Source: Arthrobacter_E sp044748305 (GTDB lineage Bacteria > Actinomycetota > Actinomycetes > Actinomycetales > Micrococcaceae). From it: DNA of 64,000 nt. Within the stretch, counting starts at the first letter, position 1. Every line of letters starts with the position of its first letter. This document shows positions 25,636 through 34,644 of this stretch, in pieces. The translations under genes and the position numbers were made by a program. The notes beneath the pieces are model-generated. The model was not told the origin of the DNA and did no database searches. It worked only from the letters and a program-made list of their open reading frames with translations. Where the stretch lies: positions 1 through 64,000 of the forward strand of contig NZ_JBIVFT010000008.1 of assembly GCF_044748305.1 (NCBI RefSeq), written 5' to 3'.

Positions 25636-27152
25636 CAGAAGAGTCCCTTCGGTGCGGCGGCGAGATCGACGACGCCGGGGGCGGCCTGGATGTTGAGCTG
25701 GTCCAGCTCGCCTGCGGCCAGTTCGGGAAGCCGCTGGACGGTGTCCAGGAAGCGCTCGATCTCGGCGGGTTCGACGAGCCCCTCGGCCAGGGAGCGGAAC
25801 TTGCCGATGTACTGTTCGCGGGCGAAGGGCCGGGCCCCGAGCGGATGGGCGTCCGCGACGGCGATCTCGTCCTCGACCACGCCGCCGTCGTTGAGGGTGA
25901 TGACCACGCGGCCGCCGAACGCCTTCTCCGAGATGTCCAGAGAGTGGTACCGGCGGGTCCACTCGGCGTCCTCCTCGGTGGTCACCTTGTGCCAGAGATC
26001 CACCGTGTCCGGGCGCGCGGCGCGCTCGGGGGCGTAGGAGTCCACATGGTGCCAGCGGCCGTCCTGCAGCGCCACGGTGAAGATGTACGGGATCGAGTGA
26101 TCCAGCGTCTCGCGGCTGGCCGTGGGGGAGTACTTCTGCGGATCGCCCGCTCCGGAGCCGATCACGTAGTGGGTGTGGTGGCTGGTGTGGATCACGATGC
26201 TCGCGACGTTCGCGGGGTCCGTGACCTCGGGGTGCTCGGTGTGGAGCTTGCGGGCCAGGTCGATCCAGGCTTGCGCCTGGTACTCCGCGGAGTGCTCCTT
26301 GGTGTAGGTGTCCAGGATGGCACGCTTGGCCTCACCCGGCTCAGGCAGCGGCACCTCGTAGGAGGCGTCGGGACCGTCCAGCATCCAGGCGATCACGCCG
26401 TCCTCGCCCTCATAGATCGGAACGGGTGAGGTCTGGCCACGCATCGCACGGTCCGCCGCCTCGACGGCCATCTTGCCCGCGAACGCCGGGGCGTGGGCCT
26501 TCCACGTGGAGATCTCGCCCTTGCGGGACTGACGGGTGGCGGTGGTGGTGTGCAGCGCCTGCCCGACGGACTGGAAGACGGTCTCGGTGTCGAGTCCAAG
26601 GAGGGTGCCGATGCCGGCCGCTGCGGACGGGCCGAGGTGGGCGACGTGGTCGATCTTGTGGGCATGCAGGCAGATGGCCTTGACCAGGTCCACCTGTACC
26701 TCGTAGCCAGTGGCGATTCCGCGCAGGAGGTCCGCTCCGGAGGCCCCGACGTGCTGTGCGACGGCGAGCAGGGGAGGGATGTTGTCGCCGGGGTGGGAGT
26801 AGTCGGCGGCCAGGAAGGTGTCGTGATAGTCCAGCTCGCGGACCGCCACTCCGTTGGCCCAGGCGGCCCATTCGGGGGAGACCTTCTCCTGGATTCCGAA
26901 CACCGTGGCGCCGTGGCCGCCCGCGGACGGGGCGTGGCTGAGTGCCTGGGCACGGGCGGCGACGATCGGGCCGCGGTTCAGCGAGGCGACGGCCACCGAG
27001 GCGTTGTCGATGATGCGGTTGATGACCATGTCCGTGACCTCGGGATCCACGGGCACGGCGTCGGTGGCCACCTGGGCGATCTTGTAGGCGAGCTGGTCTT
27101 CCCGGCTCAGATTCTCTTCGCTGCGGTGGACGCGGACGTTGTGGAGTTTCAC
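25635..27152 (-). CDS. prpD: 2-methylcitrate dehydratase
   Basis: 505 residues, MmgE/PrpD family; dehydrates 2-methylcitrate in the methylcitrate cycle. Recognisable segments are 'LDYHDTFLAADYSHPGDNIP', 'TATRQSRKGEISTWKAHAPA' and 'VVITLNDGGVVEDEIAV'. The GTG start at 27152 overlaps the GntR stop (GTGA), so translation is coupled to the regulator gene. The hydratase/isomerase step that completes the conversion must come from an aconitase elsewhere. Confidence 0.95.
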   Translation of the reverse strand: MKLHNVRVHRSEENLSREDQLAYKIAQVATDAVPVDPEVTDMVINRIIDNASVAVASLNRGPIVAARAQALSHAPSAGGHGATVFGIQEKVSPEWAAWANGVAVRELDYHDTFLAADYSHPGDNIPPLLAVAQHVGASGADLLRGIATGYEVQVDLVKAICLHAHKIDHVAHLGPSAAAGIGTLLGLDTETVFQSVGQALHTTTATRQSRKGEISTWKAHAPAFAGKMAVEAADRAMRGQTSPVPIYEGEDGVIAWMLDGPDASYEVPLPEPGEAKRAILDTYTKEHSAEYQAQAWIDLARKLHTEHPEVTDPANVASIVIHTSHHTHYVIGSGAGDPQKYSPTASRETLDHSIPYIFTVALQDGRWHHVDSYAPERAARPDTVDLWHKVTTEEDAEWTRRYHSLDISEKAFGGRVVITLNDGGVVEDEIAVADAHPLGARPFAREQYIGKFRSLAEGLVEPAEIERFLDTVQRLPELAAGELDQLNIQAAPGVVDLAAAPKGLF

Positions 27153-27844
27153 CGTGACTCGCTTTCCTGTGTTGGGGTGAAGGGTGCAAGAGCCGGTGCC
27201 AGGGTGCCCTGGCCGCTCTGGCTGTGGTGGAGATGATCGAGGCTGGCGTGCAGGTGCACCGTCGTGGCCGCCGCGGCCAGCCCGGGGTTCCCGGCAGCGA
27301 TGGCGGCGGCGATGGAGCGGTGTTCCCGTGCGGACCCGGCGAGCCGCTCGGGGTTGTCATGGGCGAGCCGCCGGAGCCGTTGCAGATGGGGACGGAGCTG
27401 ACGCAGCGCCAGTGCCAGGTAGCCGTTGCCGCACTCCTCGTCCAGAGCGGTGTCGAGTTCTCCGACCAGGGCGTAGTAGGACTCGACGTCGGCGGGGCCC
27501 GTCAGGGAGCCTTCGCTGATGTCGAAACGTCGCTGGAGGACGGCGAAGCGCTCGCGGTCGCCGCGCTCCGCGGCCTGGGCGGCGGCACGGCTTTCCAGGG
27601 TTTCGCGGAGTTCGAAGAGCTGTTCGAGGTCGGCCACCGAGAGTTCGGCGACGACGACGCCGCGGCGTCCTTCGGTGGTCGCCAGGCCTTCGGCGATCAG
27701 CCGGGAGAGTGCCTCCCGGACGGGGGTGCGGCTCACGCCCAGGCGTGCGGCCTGGTCGAGTTCGGCCAGGACGGTACCCGGTTCCAGACGCCAGGAGATG
27801 ATGTCCTGACGTAGTTGCTGGTAAGCGCGATCACTGGCTCTCAC
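27149..27844 (-). CDS. GntR (FCD) family regulator of the prp operon
   Basis: 231 residues. N-terminal winged helix ('LAELDQAARLGVSRTPVREA', 'LIAEGLATTEGRRGVVVAEL') and C-terminal all-helical FCD ligand domain ('LFELRETLESRAA'). It is the first gene of the operon and shares 4 bases with prpD. Two TGTATACA palindromes just upstream (27853-27860 and 27915-27922) fit the FadR/GntR recognition pattern and suggest autoregulation. The ligand is probably a methylcitrate-cycle intermediate; this is inferred. Confidence 0.92.
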   Translation of the reverse strand: MRASDRAYQQLRQDIISWRLEPGTVLAELDQAARLGVSRTPVREALSRLIAEGLATTEGRRGVVVAELSVADLEQLFELRETLESRAAAQAAERGDRERFAVLQRRFDISEGSLTGPADVESYYALVGELDTALDEECGNGYLALALRQLRPHLQRLRRLAHDNPERLAGSAREHRSIAAAIAAGNPGLAAAATTVHLHASLDHLHHSQSGQGTLAPALAPFTPTQESESR

Positions 27845-27851
27845 GAGTTGA

Positions 27852-27922
27852 GTGTATACACAAACTGGTATTTGTGGGCGATATCCCGTGAATTCTCGTG
27901 AATTTTAGAGGAAATGTATACA
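27852..27922. promoter_or_regulatory. Paired GntR-type operators
   Basis: TGTATACA at 27853-27860 (extended GTGTATACAC at 27852-27861) and again at 27915-27922. Centres are 62 bp apart, close to six helical turns, upstream of the gntR-prpDBC operon. The G-T-x-T-A-C half-pattern is that of FadR-type GntR proteins. Confidence 0.65.
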
Positions 27923-27932
27923 AAGAAGAGTG

Positions 27933-28694
27933 TCAGGCGATGCCGAGCAGGGTCTCCATCTTGCTCGCAAGAAGCTGATGCCCGGCCACTGAGGGGTGCT
28001 CGCCGTCGTCGGCCAGCAACTGCGCGGCCTGAGGGGCGATCCAGTCCTCCGTGATCGGGTCCACGAAGCGTGCCCCCTCCTGCTTGCTCGCGCTCTGCAA
28101 CGCGTCCCGGATCGCCGTCAGAGCGGAGTCCGGGGTCTCCGAGTACGAGGGCGGCCCGACCACGATGAGCGTGGCCTTCGGAGCCTGCGCGTGAGCCTGG
28201 GCCAGGGCCGAGGCTGCGGCCCGGGCGATGTCGTCAGGATTGTCACCCAGATCGTTGTCCGAGCCGAAGAAGAGCACCTCTTTGCTCCCGTTCGTCACGG
28301 CCCGGCGGACTTCGTCGCCGAAAGTGTCACCGGCGGATCCCTGGGCGATGTATCCGGCACCGTTCTCCGCCGCGTTGTACAGCGAGCGCGGCGCGCTCTT
28401 CGCCGGCGTCGAACTGCTGAGCTTGTTCTGGATGAGGGTGGGCCAGGCATCAGCGGGCGAAGTCATCAGCCCCGTGCTGAGCGAATCCCCGATCACCACG
28501 ACATCCGCGGCGGGTGCGGTGGCCTCCATGGGGACGGGCGCCATCGTCAGCCCGTCGCCCTGGGCGGCGGTGCAGGCCGTGAGGGCCGTGGCGAGGGCTG
28601 CGGTTGCAAGGAGTCCGGCCAGAAGCCTCCTGGGGCGTCCCAGGAGGAGGCGGGGGGCCTCCGAAAGTCGTTCCAGGATACGCATGTCTCCCAT
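27933..28694 (-). CDS. SGNH/GDSL-type esterase lipoprotein
   Basis: 253 residues. A basic N-terminus and hydrophobic helix lead to a lipobox 'LTAC', so it is probably a lipoprotein anchored outside the membrane. The mature part has block I 'VVVIGDSLSTG' with the nucleophilic Ser, 'FFGSDNDLGDN' as the oxyanion Asn block, and the Asp-His block 'DDGEHPSVAGHQLL'. Expected to hydrolyse an ester on an envelope or extracellular substrate. The ATG at 28694 is preferred (an in-frame ATG at 28685 also exists). A longer frame from 28742 would overlap the response-regulator gene. Confidence 0.85.
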   Translation of the reverse strand: MGDMRILERLSEAPRLLLGRPRRLLAGLLATAALATALTACTAAQGDGLTMAPVPMEATAPAADVVVIGDSLSTGLMTSPADAWPTLIQNKLSSSTPAKSAPRSLYNAAENGAGYIAQGSAGDTFGDEVRRAVTNGSKEVLFFGSDNDLGDNPDDIARAAASALAQAHAQAPKATLIVVGPPSYSETPDSALTAIRDALQSASKQEGARFVDPITEDWIAPQAAQLLADDGEHPSVAGHQLLASKMETLLGIA

Positions 28695-28731
28695 GGTTGC
28701 GGACGATTCTGTGGCAGGGCTGTGCCGTTTC

Positions 28732-29445
28732 CTACTTACCACGGTACTCGTTCTCCGGCCGGCCGGGGGTGCCGTACCGGGGACTGCTCGTGAGGACTCC
28801 GGCGCTGACGAGATGTTCCAGGTACCGCCGGGCGGTCACCCGCGAGAGATTGGCGAGTTCGGCCAGCTCGGTCGCGGACAGCGGCGATGCGGAGCCCGTG
28901 ACCAGCTCACGCACGGCGGCGAGTGTGGCGCTGGAGATCCCCTTGGGCAGGGGCAGTTCGACCCGGGCACGCAGAGTGGCGAAGGCCTGATCCACGGCAT
29001 CCTGATCCACCGGTGGCGCGTGTTCGGCTCCCGTCTCACCTGCTGTTCCGAGGCGCTCGCGGAAGGCCCGGTAGTTCTGCAGCTTCTCGGCGAACGTCGC
29101 ATAGGTGAACGGCTTGATGAGGTACTGGACGACGCCGCTGGCGATGGCGCCCTGGACCACCGCCAATTCCCGTACGGCGGTGATGGCGATGATGTCGGTC
29201 AGGAGTCCCGCTCCGCGCATCCGTCGGGCGACGTCCAGGCCGTGGAGGTCGGGCAGATTCATGTCGAGCAGCATCAGATCCACAGTCTCACCCCGCTCCT
29301 GAGCCTGCACGAGCGCCTTGAGAGCCTCTTGCCCGCCGGCCACGCTGCCGGCGAGTTCGAAGCCGTCCAGCCGTTCCAGGTAGGCGGCATGGGCCTCCCG
29401 GGCGATCGGCTCGTCCTCCACGACGAGCACGCGGATGGGGGTCAT
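28732..29445 (-). CDS. Response regulator, CitB/DpiA type
   Basis: 237 residues. The receiver domain (about 1-125) has the phospho-acceptor Asp in 'LMLLDMNLPDLHG', Lys in 'YLIKPFTY' and acidic pocket 'VEDEP'. The C-terminal helix-turn-helix ('TELAELANLSRVTARRYLEH') is typical of regulators paired with CitA/DcuS kinases. Its ATG overlaps the kinase stop by 4 bases. It probably controls the divergent dctA in response to an extracellular di- or tricarboxylate. Confidence 0.93.
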   Translation of the reverse strand: MTPIRVLVVEDEPIAREAHAAYLERLDGFELAGSVAGGQEALKALVQAQERGETVDLMLLDMNLPDLHGLDVARRMRGAGLLTDIIAITAVRELAVVQGAIASGVVQYLIKPFTYATFAEKLQNYRAFRERLGTAGETGAEHAPPVDQDAVDQAFATLRARVELPLPKGISSATLAAVRELVTGSASPLSATELAELANLSRVTARRYLEHLVSAGVLTSSPRYGTPGRPENEYRGK

Positions 29446-31145
29446 GATTCTCCTTGCTGGGCTGTGTCCGCGGCGCTGTTCTGGGGCAGGGTCACGGTGA
29501 AGCGGGCGCCGTGCAGCATCGCCTCGGAGTCCGCGGTGGCCGGCGACGGCGCCCGGCCGGGGTCCGCATCCAGTGTGCCACCCAGCCGTCGCACGGTCTG
29601 CCGGACCAGTGCGAGTCCGACGCCGCGCCCGTGCCGGCTGGGCTTCGTCGAGTAGCCGAATTCGAAGGCCCTCTCGAGGGTGCCGGGTGCGAATCCGCTG
29701 CCGCTGTCCTGAACGGTGAGGACGACGTCGTCGCCGTCTGCGCGGACCCCGAGCCTGACGTTCCGTGGCGCGGGTGCCGCCGCTGCGGCGTCGATCGCGT
29801 TGTCCAGCAGATTGCCCAGCACCGTCACGAGATCCTGCACCGGAAGGTCCAAGGCGGTGGGCAGTGAGGACGTCTCGAGGTCGAGCTGCACCCCACGTTC
29901 GTGGGCCTCCGCCGATTTGCCCATCACGAGAGCCGTCAGCACCGGTTCGTCCACCGCGCCGAGGAGGTCGTCGGCCAGGCGCTGGCCCAGTTCCAGGTCA
30001 CGGGTGGCCAGTTCCAAGGCCTCCGGGGTCCGGCCGAGCTCCATGAGGGAGACCATGAGGTGCAGGCGGTTGGCGTGTTCGTGGGTCTGGGCCCGGAGTG
30101 CGTCGGACAGGGTCCTGGTGGTGGCCAGCTCGGAGCCGAGGGATTCGATCTCCGTGCGGTCCCTCAGCGTGGCGACCGTGCCCAGCCGGCGTGCCTTGCC
30201 CCGGGACCCGGCATCCTGCTCCACCGCGTCTTGCTGGTTGACCACCAGCACGCGCGGTCCGGCCAGATGGATCTCATCCCGGGCCTGCCGGCCCGAGGCG
30301 AACAGCTCCCGGAGACTGGATTCCAACGGCAGCGAGTCGATGGCGGGGAAGGAGCGGGGCCACGGCCCGGACGGTGCGCCGTCGTCGCCCGGATCGTGGG
30401 TGGCGGTGTCCAGTCCGAGCAGCTCGGCCGCCTGGTCGTTGTAGATCACGGCCCGGCCCCGGGTGTCCACCAGGACCACGCCCTCGCGGACCGAATGCAG
30501 CACGGATTCGTAATAGGCGAAAAGCTGAGCCAGCTGTTCCGGGCCCCAGCCATGGGTGACCCGGCGGAGGTAGCGGCCCAGAAGCCATGAGACCAAAGCC
30601 CCACCCGCGACCAGGCTTGCGGCGAGCAGCACGATGGCGAGGAGCCTCACCCCGATGCCGGCGTCCACGTTCTGCACGGTCACCCCGGCGGACACGAGCG
30701 CCCGGACCGTCCCATGCCCGTCTTTGACGGGAACGATGGTCCGGACCGAAGGGCCGAGCGTTCCCGTGTACGTCTCGGTGAAATCCTGTCCTTCCAGAGC
30801 GGGCTGCACGGTGCCCAGATACGGCTTGCCGATCTCCGAGGGGTTCGCGTGAGTCCAGCGGGTGCGGTCCGGGGCCATGATCGTCAGGAAGTCCACGTGG
30901 CCCCGGTTCATGACCTGCACCGCGTACGGCTGCAGGGTTGCTGAAGGACTCGCGCTGAGCGCAGCCTGCAGCACCAGGGGGCTGGCCGCGACGGCGGACG
31001 CGACGCTCTGGGTGCGCTGCCCGGCGTCGTCATAGCTGCGCGTGCGGATGTCGATGGCGGCGAAGGCACTGGCCGCAACGGAGGCCGTGAGCACGAGCAG
31101 CAGGTTCGTCACGAATAGGCGGCGTGCGATGCTCCAACGGGACAT
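29442..31145 (-). CDS. Sensor histidine kinase, CitA/DcuS type
   Basis: 567 residues. A transmembrane helix near residues 10-30 is followed by an extracytoplasmic PAS-like sensor domain ('RWTHANPSEIGKPYLGTVQP') and a second helix around residue 170. A cytoplasmic PAS ('VVLVDTRGRAVIYNDQAAEL'), an H-box-like 'LRAQTHEHANRLHLMVSLME' and an HATPase domain ('VLGNLLDNAIDAA', 'DSGSGFAPGT', 'GRGVGLALVRQTV') complete it. These kinases sense citrate or C4-dicarboxylates outside the cell. ATG at 31145 chosen because upstream residues would fall into the dctA promoter region. Confidence 0.93.
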   Translation of the reverse strand: MSRWSIARRLFVTNLLLVLTASVAASAFAAIDIRTRSYDDAGQRTQSVASAVAASPLVLQAALSASPSATLQPYAVQVMNRGHVDFLTIMAPDRTRWTHANPSEIGKPYLGTVQPALEGQDFTETYTGTLGPSVRTIVPVKDGHGTVRALVSAGVTVQNVDAGIGVRLLAIVLLAASLVAGGALVSWLLGRYLRRVTHGWGPEQLAQLFAYYESVLHSVREGVVLVDTRGRAVIYNDQAAELLGLDTATHDPGDDGAPSGPWPRSFPAIDSLPLESSLRELFASGRQARDEIHLAGPRVLVVNQQDAVEQDAGSRGKARRLGTVATLRDRTEIESLGSELATTRTLSDALRAQTHEHANRLHLMVSLMELGRTPEALELATRDLELGQRLADDLLGAVDEPVLTALVMGKSAEAHERGVQLDLETSSLPTALDLPVQDLVTVLGNLLDNAIDAAAAAPAPRNVRLGVRADGDDVVLTVQDSGSGFAPGTLERAFEFGYSTKPSRHGRGVGLALVRQTVRRLGGTLDADPGRAPSPATADSEAMLHGARFTVTLPQNSAADTAQQGES

Positions 31146-31293
31146 CAGTCGTTTCAGCGTTCCACTCTCCTTCGTGCGATTCAGACCCGCGACCAATATG
31201 ACCGCAAGGGTGACCTGCGTCACGCCCCAGGCCACCATGGTCGCATGAGGCGCCGCCATCCCGGTTGCGCCAGGACTCCCAAGGAGCATCGGC
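31146..31293. promoter_or_regulatory. Divergent control region kinase/dctA
   Basis: 148 bp between the sensor kinase and dctA starts. It contains no gene and must carry both promoters. No convincing inverted repeat was seen, so the regulator site is not assigned. Confidence 0.5.
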
Positions 31294-32640
31294 ATGACCC
31301 AGCGGAACCCGGCGCCAACGGCGGCGCGCGGCAAACGCCTTGAATCATCCCACTACCTCTACATCGCCGTCATCGCCGCGGTGGTGCTCGGAGCGGTGGT
31401 GGGCATTCTCTTCCCGGAGGTGGGCAAGTCCCTCAAGCCTCTGGGTGACGGCTTCATCAAGCTCATCAAGATGATGATCGCCCCTGTCATCTTCTGCACC
31501 ATCGTGCTGGGCATCGGATCCATCGCGAAGGCAGCCACAGTGGGCAAGGTCGGCGGTCTCGCCCTGGGCTACTTCCTCATCATGTCCACCTTCGCCCTGG
31601 CCATCGGCCTCGTGGTGGGCAACCTCATCCATCCGGGCGAGGGTCTCAAGCTCACGCCGTACGACCCGAACAAGAAGGCGGCGACGGACAGCACCGTCGA
31701 CTTCCTGCTGGGCATCATCCCGGGGGACATCCCGGTCCTGCCGACTCTCCTGGTGGCCATTCTGGTCGGCTTCGCCGTGCAGCGCATGGGGAGCCAGGGT
31801 GCTCCCATCCTCAAGGCCATCGGGCATGCCCAGAAGCTCGTCTTCCGGATCCTGGTCATGATCATGTGGATCGCCCCGCTGGGTGCCTTCGGCGCGATCG
31901 CCTCCGTGGTGGGCGCCACCGGTCCCAAGGCCATCCTGAGCATGCTGACGCTGATGATCGCCTTCTACCTGACGTGCATCCTGTTCATCGTCCTGGTGCT
32001 CGGAACGCTGCTGCGTGTCGTCGCCGGTGTGAATGTTTTCAGCCTCATGCGCTATCTGGCCCGTGAGTACCTGCTCATCTTCTCGACCTCCTCCTCGGAA
32101 GCGGCGCTGCCGCGGCTCATCGCCAAGATGGAGCACCTGGGCGTCTCCAAGCCCGTGGTCGGCGTGACCGTTCCCACCGGGTACTCCTTCAACCTGGACG
32201 GCACGGCCATCTACCTGACCATGGCTTCGCTCTTCGTGGCCAATGCGATGGGGACTCCGCTGGGCCTGGGGGAGCAGATCTCCCTGCTGATCTTCATGAT
32301 CATCGCCTCCAAGGGTGCAGCCGGTGTCACCGGTGCGGGACTCGCGACCCTCGCCGCGGGTCTTCAGGCCCACCGCCCGGAGCTGCTCGGCGGCGTCGGC
32401 GTGATCGTCGGGATCGACCGGTTCATGTCTGAGGCGCGTGCTCTGACCAACTTCACCGGCAACGCCGTGGCGACAGTGCTCATCGGCACCTGGGTGAAGG
32501 AGATCGACAACGAGAAGGTGCGGAGCGTCCTTGCAGGTGAACTGCCCTTTGATGAGCGCACCATGCTCGCCGACGGGCACGGCGCGGAGCCCGCTCAGGA
32601 CGAGGCCGGCGTGTCCGGAGGGGAGCCCGCCCGGGTCTAA
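31294..32640 (+). CDS. dctA: C4-dicarboxylate:cation symporter DctA
   Basis: 448 residues of the DAACS (SLC1-like) carrier family; imports succinate, fumarate and malate. Clear marks are 'IGDGFIKLIKMMIAPVIFCT'-type helix 2 (here preceded by 'KPLGDG'), the Ser-rich hairpin 'FSTSSSEAALPRL', 'GYSFNLDGTAIYLTMA' and 'SKGAAGVTGAGLATLAAGL'. AGGAGC ribosome site before the ATG. Divergent from the CitA/CitB-type genes, the usual arrangement for regulation by them. A weak 8-bp hairpin follows at 32641-32667. Confidence 0.95.
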   Translation: MTQRNPAPTAARGKRLESSHYLYIAVIAAVVLGAVVGILFPEVGKSLKPLGDGFIKLIKMMIAPVIFCTIVLGIGSIAKAATVGKVGGLALGYFLIMSTFALAIGLVVGNLIHPGEGLKLTPYDPNKKAATDSTVDFLLGIIPGDIPVLPTLLVAILVGFAVQRMGSQGAPILKAIGHAQKLVFRILVMIMWIAPLGAFGAIASVVGATGPKAILSMLTLMIAFYLTCILFIVLVLGTLLRVVAGVNVFSLMRYLAREYLLIFSTSSSEAALPRLIAKMEHLGVSKPVVGVTVPTGYSFNLDGTAIYLTMASLFVANAMGTPLGLGEQISLLIFMIIASKGAAGVTGAGLATLAAGLQAHRPELLGGVGVIVGIDRFMSEARALTNFTGNAVATVLIGTWVKEIDNEKVRSVLAGELPFDERTMLADGHGAEPAQDEAGVSGGEPARV

Positions 32641-32773
32641 CCTTGACCCTCTACTTGAAGGTCAAGGCTCACCGGGGCGACTTTGTCAAGATCCCCGACC
32701 CAGCGTGTCGTAACCGTTATGGTGGTGCTCAGGCAAGTGATTTCAAGCGACGCAGGAAGAAGTGGATCGTCAC

Positions 32774-33664
32774 GTGAACCGCGAACAGGGAACGACCACG
32801 CTGGGTACCACCGAAGAGGACGTCAAACTCGGTCCCACGGGCAGGCCATTGCGTGAGTTCCCCACCCCGGAACCGCTCCAGTCGCACGGTCCCGCCCGGA
32901 TCATCGCCATGGTGAACCAGAAGGGCGGGGTGGGCAAGACCACCTCGACCATCAACCTGGCCGCGGCGCTCGCCGAATTCGGGCGCCGCGTCCTGTTGGT
33001 GGACTTCGACCCGCAGGGCGCGCTCTCCGCCGGTTTCGGCACCAACCCGCACGAGCTGGACGTCACCGTCTACAACGTGCTCATGGACCGCAAGGTCGAC
33101 GTCCGGGACGCCATCCAGCCCACCGGCGTCGAAGGCGTGGACCTGCTGCCGGCCAACATCGACCTCTCGGCGGCCGAAGTCCAGCTCGTCAATGAGGTGG
33201 CCCGTGAGCAGGTGCTCGCCAGCGCTCTGCGGAAGGTCGAGGACGATTACGACGTCGTCCTCATCGACTGCCAGCCGTCCCTGGGTCTGCTGACCGTCAA
33301 TGCGCTCACCGCGGCGCATGGCGTCATCATCCCGCTCATCTGTGAGTTCTTCGCCCTGCGCGCCGTGGCGCTCCTGGTGGAGACCATTGAAAAGGTCCAG
33401 GACCGGCTCAACCCGCGCCTGACCGTGGACGGCGTGCTGGCCACCATGTACGACGCGCGGACACTGCACAGCCGGGAGGTCATCAACCGGCTGGTGGAGG
33501 CGTTCGGCGACAAGGTCTTCGAGACCGTCATCAAGCGCACCATCAAATTCGCCGACGCCACCGTGGCCGCCGAGCCGATCACCCAGTACGCCAGCAATCA
33601 CCCCGGGGCCGAGGCCTACCGGCAGCTGGCCAAGGAACTCATCGAGCGCGGCGGTGCCCCGTAA
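32774..33664 (+). CDS. parA: ParA family ATPase
   Basis: 296 residues. The deviant Walker A motif 'NQKGGVGKTTSTINLAAALA' is near residue 50, with 'VLLVDFDPQGALSAG' and 'VVLIDCQPSLGLLTVNAL'. It is the orphan ParA/Soj-like ATPase that in actinobacteria stands directly before scpA and scpB, distinct from the parAB pair at the origin. GTG at 32774 chosen at workable distance from AGGAAGAAG; a GTG at 32762 would add four residues. It begins the parA-scpA-scpB run, 8 bp before scpA. Confidence 0.93.
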   Translation: MNREQGTTTLGTTEEDVKLGPTGRPLREFPTPEPLQSHGPARIIAMVNQKGGVGKTTSTINLAAALAEFGRRVLLVDFDPQGALSAGFGTNPHELDVTVYNVLMDRKVDVRDAIQPTGVEGVDLLPANIDLSAAEVQLVNEVAREQVLASALRKVEDDYDVVLIDCQPSLGLLTVNALTAAHGVIIPLICEFFALRAVALLVETIEKVQDRLNPRLTVDGVLATMYDARTLHSREVINRLVEAFGDKVFETVIKRTIKFADATVAAEPITQYASNHPGAEAYRQLAKELIERGGAP

Positions 33665-33672
33665 GCACGGCC

Positions 33673-34644
33673 ATGACGGCTGAACAGACACACGACGACG
33701 GCGGAGACGTCGCCGTCGTCGTGCGTTCCGGGGTGGAAGCGGCTGAAGGTGCCGCCGCCGAGGAGGTCAAGGGCTTCCAGGTCCGGCTGGACAACTTCAG
33801 CGGCCCTTTCGATCTTCTGCTGAGCCTGATCTCCAAGCGCGAGATGGATGTCACCGAGGTCGCGCTGGCGACCGTGACGGATGAGTTCATCGCCTACATC
33901 CGCGCCTTGCAGGAACAAGGCGAGGAGTGGGCGCTGGATGAGGCCAGCGAGTTCCTGGTCATCGCCGCCACACTCCTGGACATCAAAGCGGCACGGCTCC
34001 TGCCCGCCGGTGAACTTGATCCCGAGGAGGATCTGGCCGTCCTGGAGGCGCGCGACCTGCTCTTCGCCCGTCTGCTCCAGTACAAGGCGTTCAAGGAAGT
34101 GGCCGCCCAGCTCGGGGACGAGTTGACTCAGGAGGCGCGGCGCTTCCCGCGGCTGGTCTCCCTGGAACCGCATTTCGCCGCGCTGCTGCCGGAACTGGTC
34201 TGGAAGCACGGACCGGACGATTTCGCGCAGCTTGCGGCGAAGGTGCTGGCACCTCGCGACGAGACCCCGCCCGAGGTGCAGGTGGATCATCTGCACAGTG
34301 CGCCGGTGAGCGTTCGGGAGCAGGCGGAACTGATCGCGTTGAGACTCCAGGCCGAACATCAGCTGAGTTTCCGTTCCCTCGTGGCGGACGCCCTGAACGC
34401 CCAGGTGGTGATCGCGCGGTTCCTGGCACTTCTGGAACTGTTCCGGGACCGGGCCGTCACCTTCGACCAGCTTGAGGCGCTCGGGGAGCTGACAGTTCGG
34501 TGGACGGGGCACGGTGGCGTGGATTCCGTGGCATCGGATTTCGATGGGCCGGAGCGTGAGGACGGCGACGAGCCGGGCGTCGATGGCGGCCCGGCACTGA
34601 CCGGCGAGACGCCGGATGAGGAAGGGGACGGCAGTGGACGTTGA
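33673..34644 (+). CDS. scpA: Segregation and condensation protein A
   Basis: Kleisin subunit of the SMC-ScpAB condensin. 323 residues. It has the N-terminal kleisin region 'FQVRLDNFSGPFDLLLSLI' and 'SKREMDVTEVALATVTDEFI', and 'LVIAATLLDIKAARLLP'. The last 50 residues are acidic and probably disordered. Its 3' end overlaps scpB by 11 bases (scpB GTG at 34634), showing coupled translation. Confidence 0.95.
   Translation: MTAEQTHDDGGDVAVVVRSGVEAAEGAAAEEVKGFQVRLDNFSGPFDLLLSLISKREMDVTEVALATVTDEFIAYIRALQEQGEEWALDEASEFLVIAATLLDIKAARLLPAGELDPEEDLAVLEARDLLFARLLQYKAFKEVAAQLGDELTQEARRFPRLVSLEPHFAALLPELVWKHGPDDFAQLAAKVLAPRDETPPEVQVDHLHSAPVSVREQAELIALRLQAEHQLSFRSLVADALNAQVVIARFLALLELFRDRAVTFDQLEALGELTVRWTGHGGVDSVASDFDGPEREDGDEPGVDGGPALTGETPDEEGDGSGR

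Noticed and set aside
24727..25962. A longer 411-residue form of methylisocitrate lyase
   Set aside because: The extra N-terminus lies inside prpD in another frame; the ATG at 25635 overlaps the prpD stop and gives the usual length.
32641..32667. Hairpin CCTTGACC/GGTCAAGG after dctA as a terminator
   Set aside because: Only 8 bp with an 11-nt loop and no T-run; too weak to list as a terminator with confidence.
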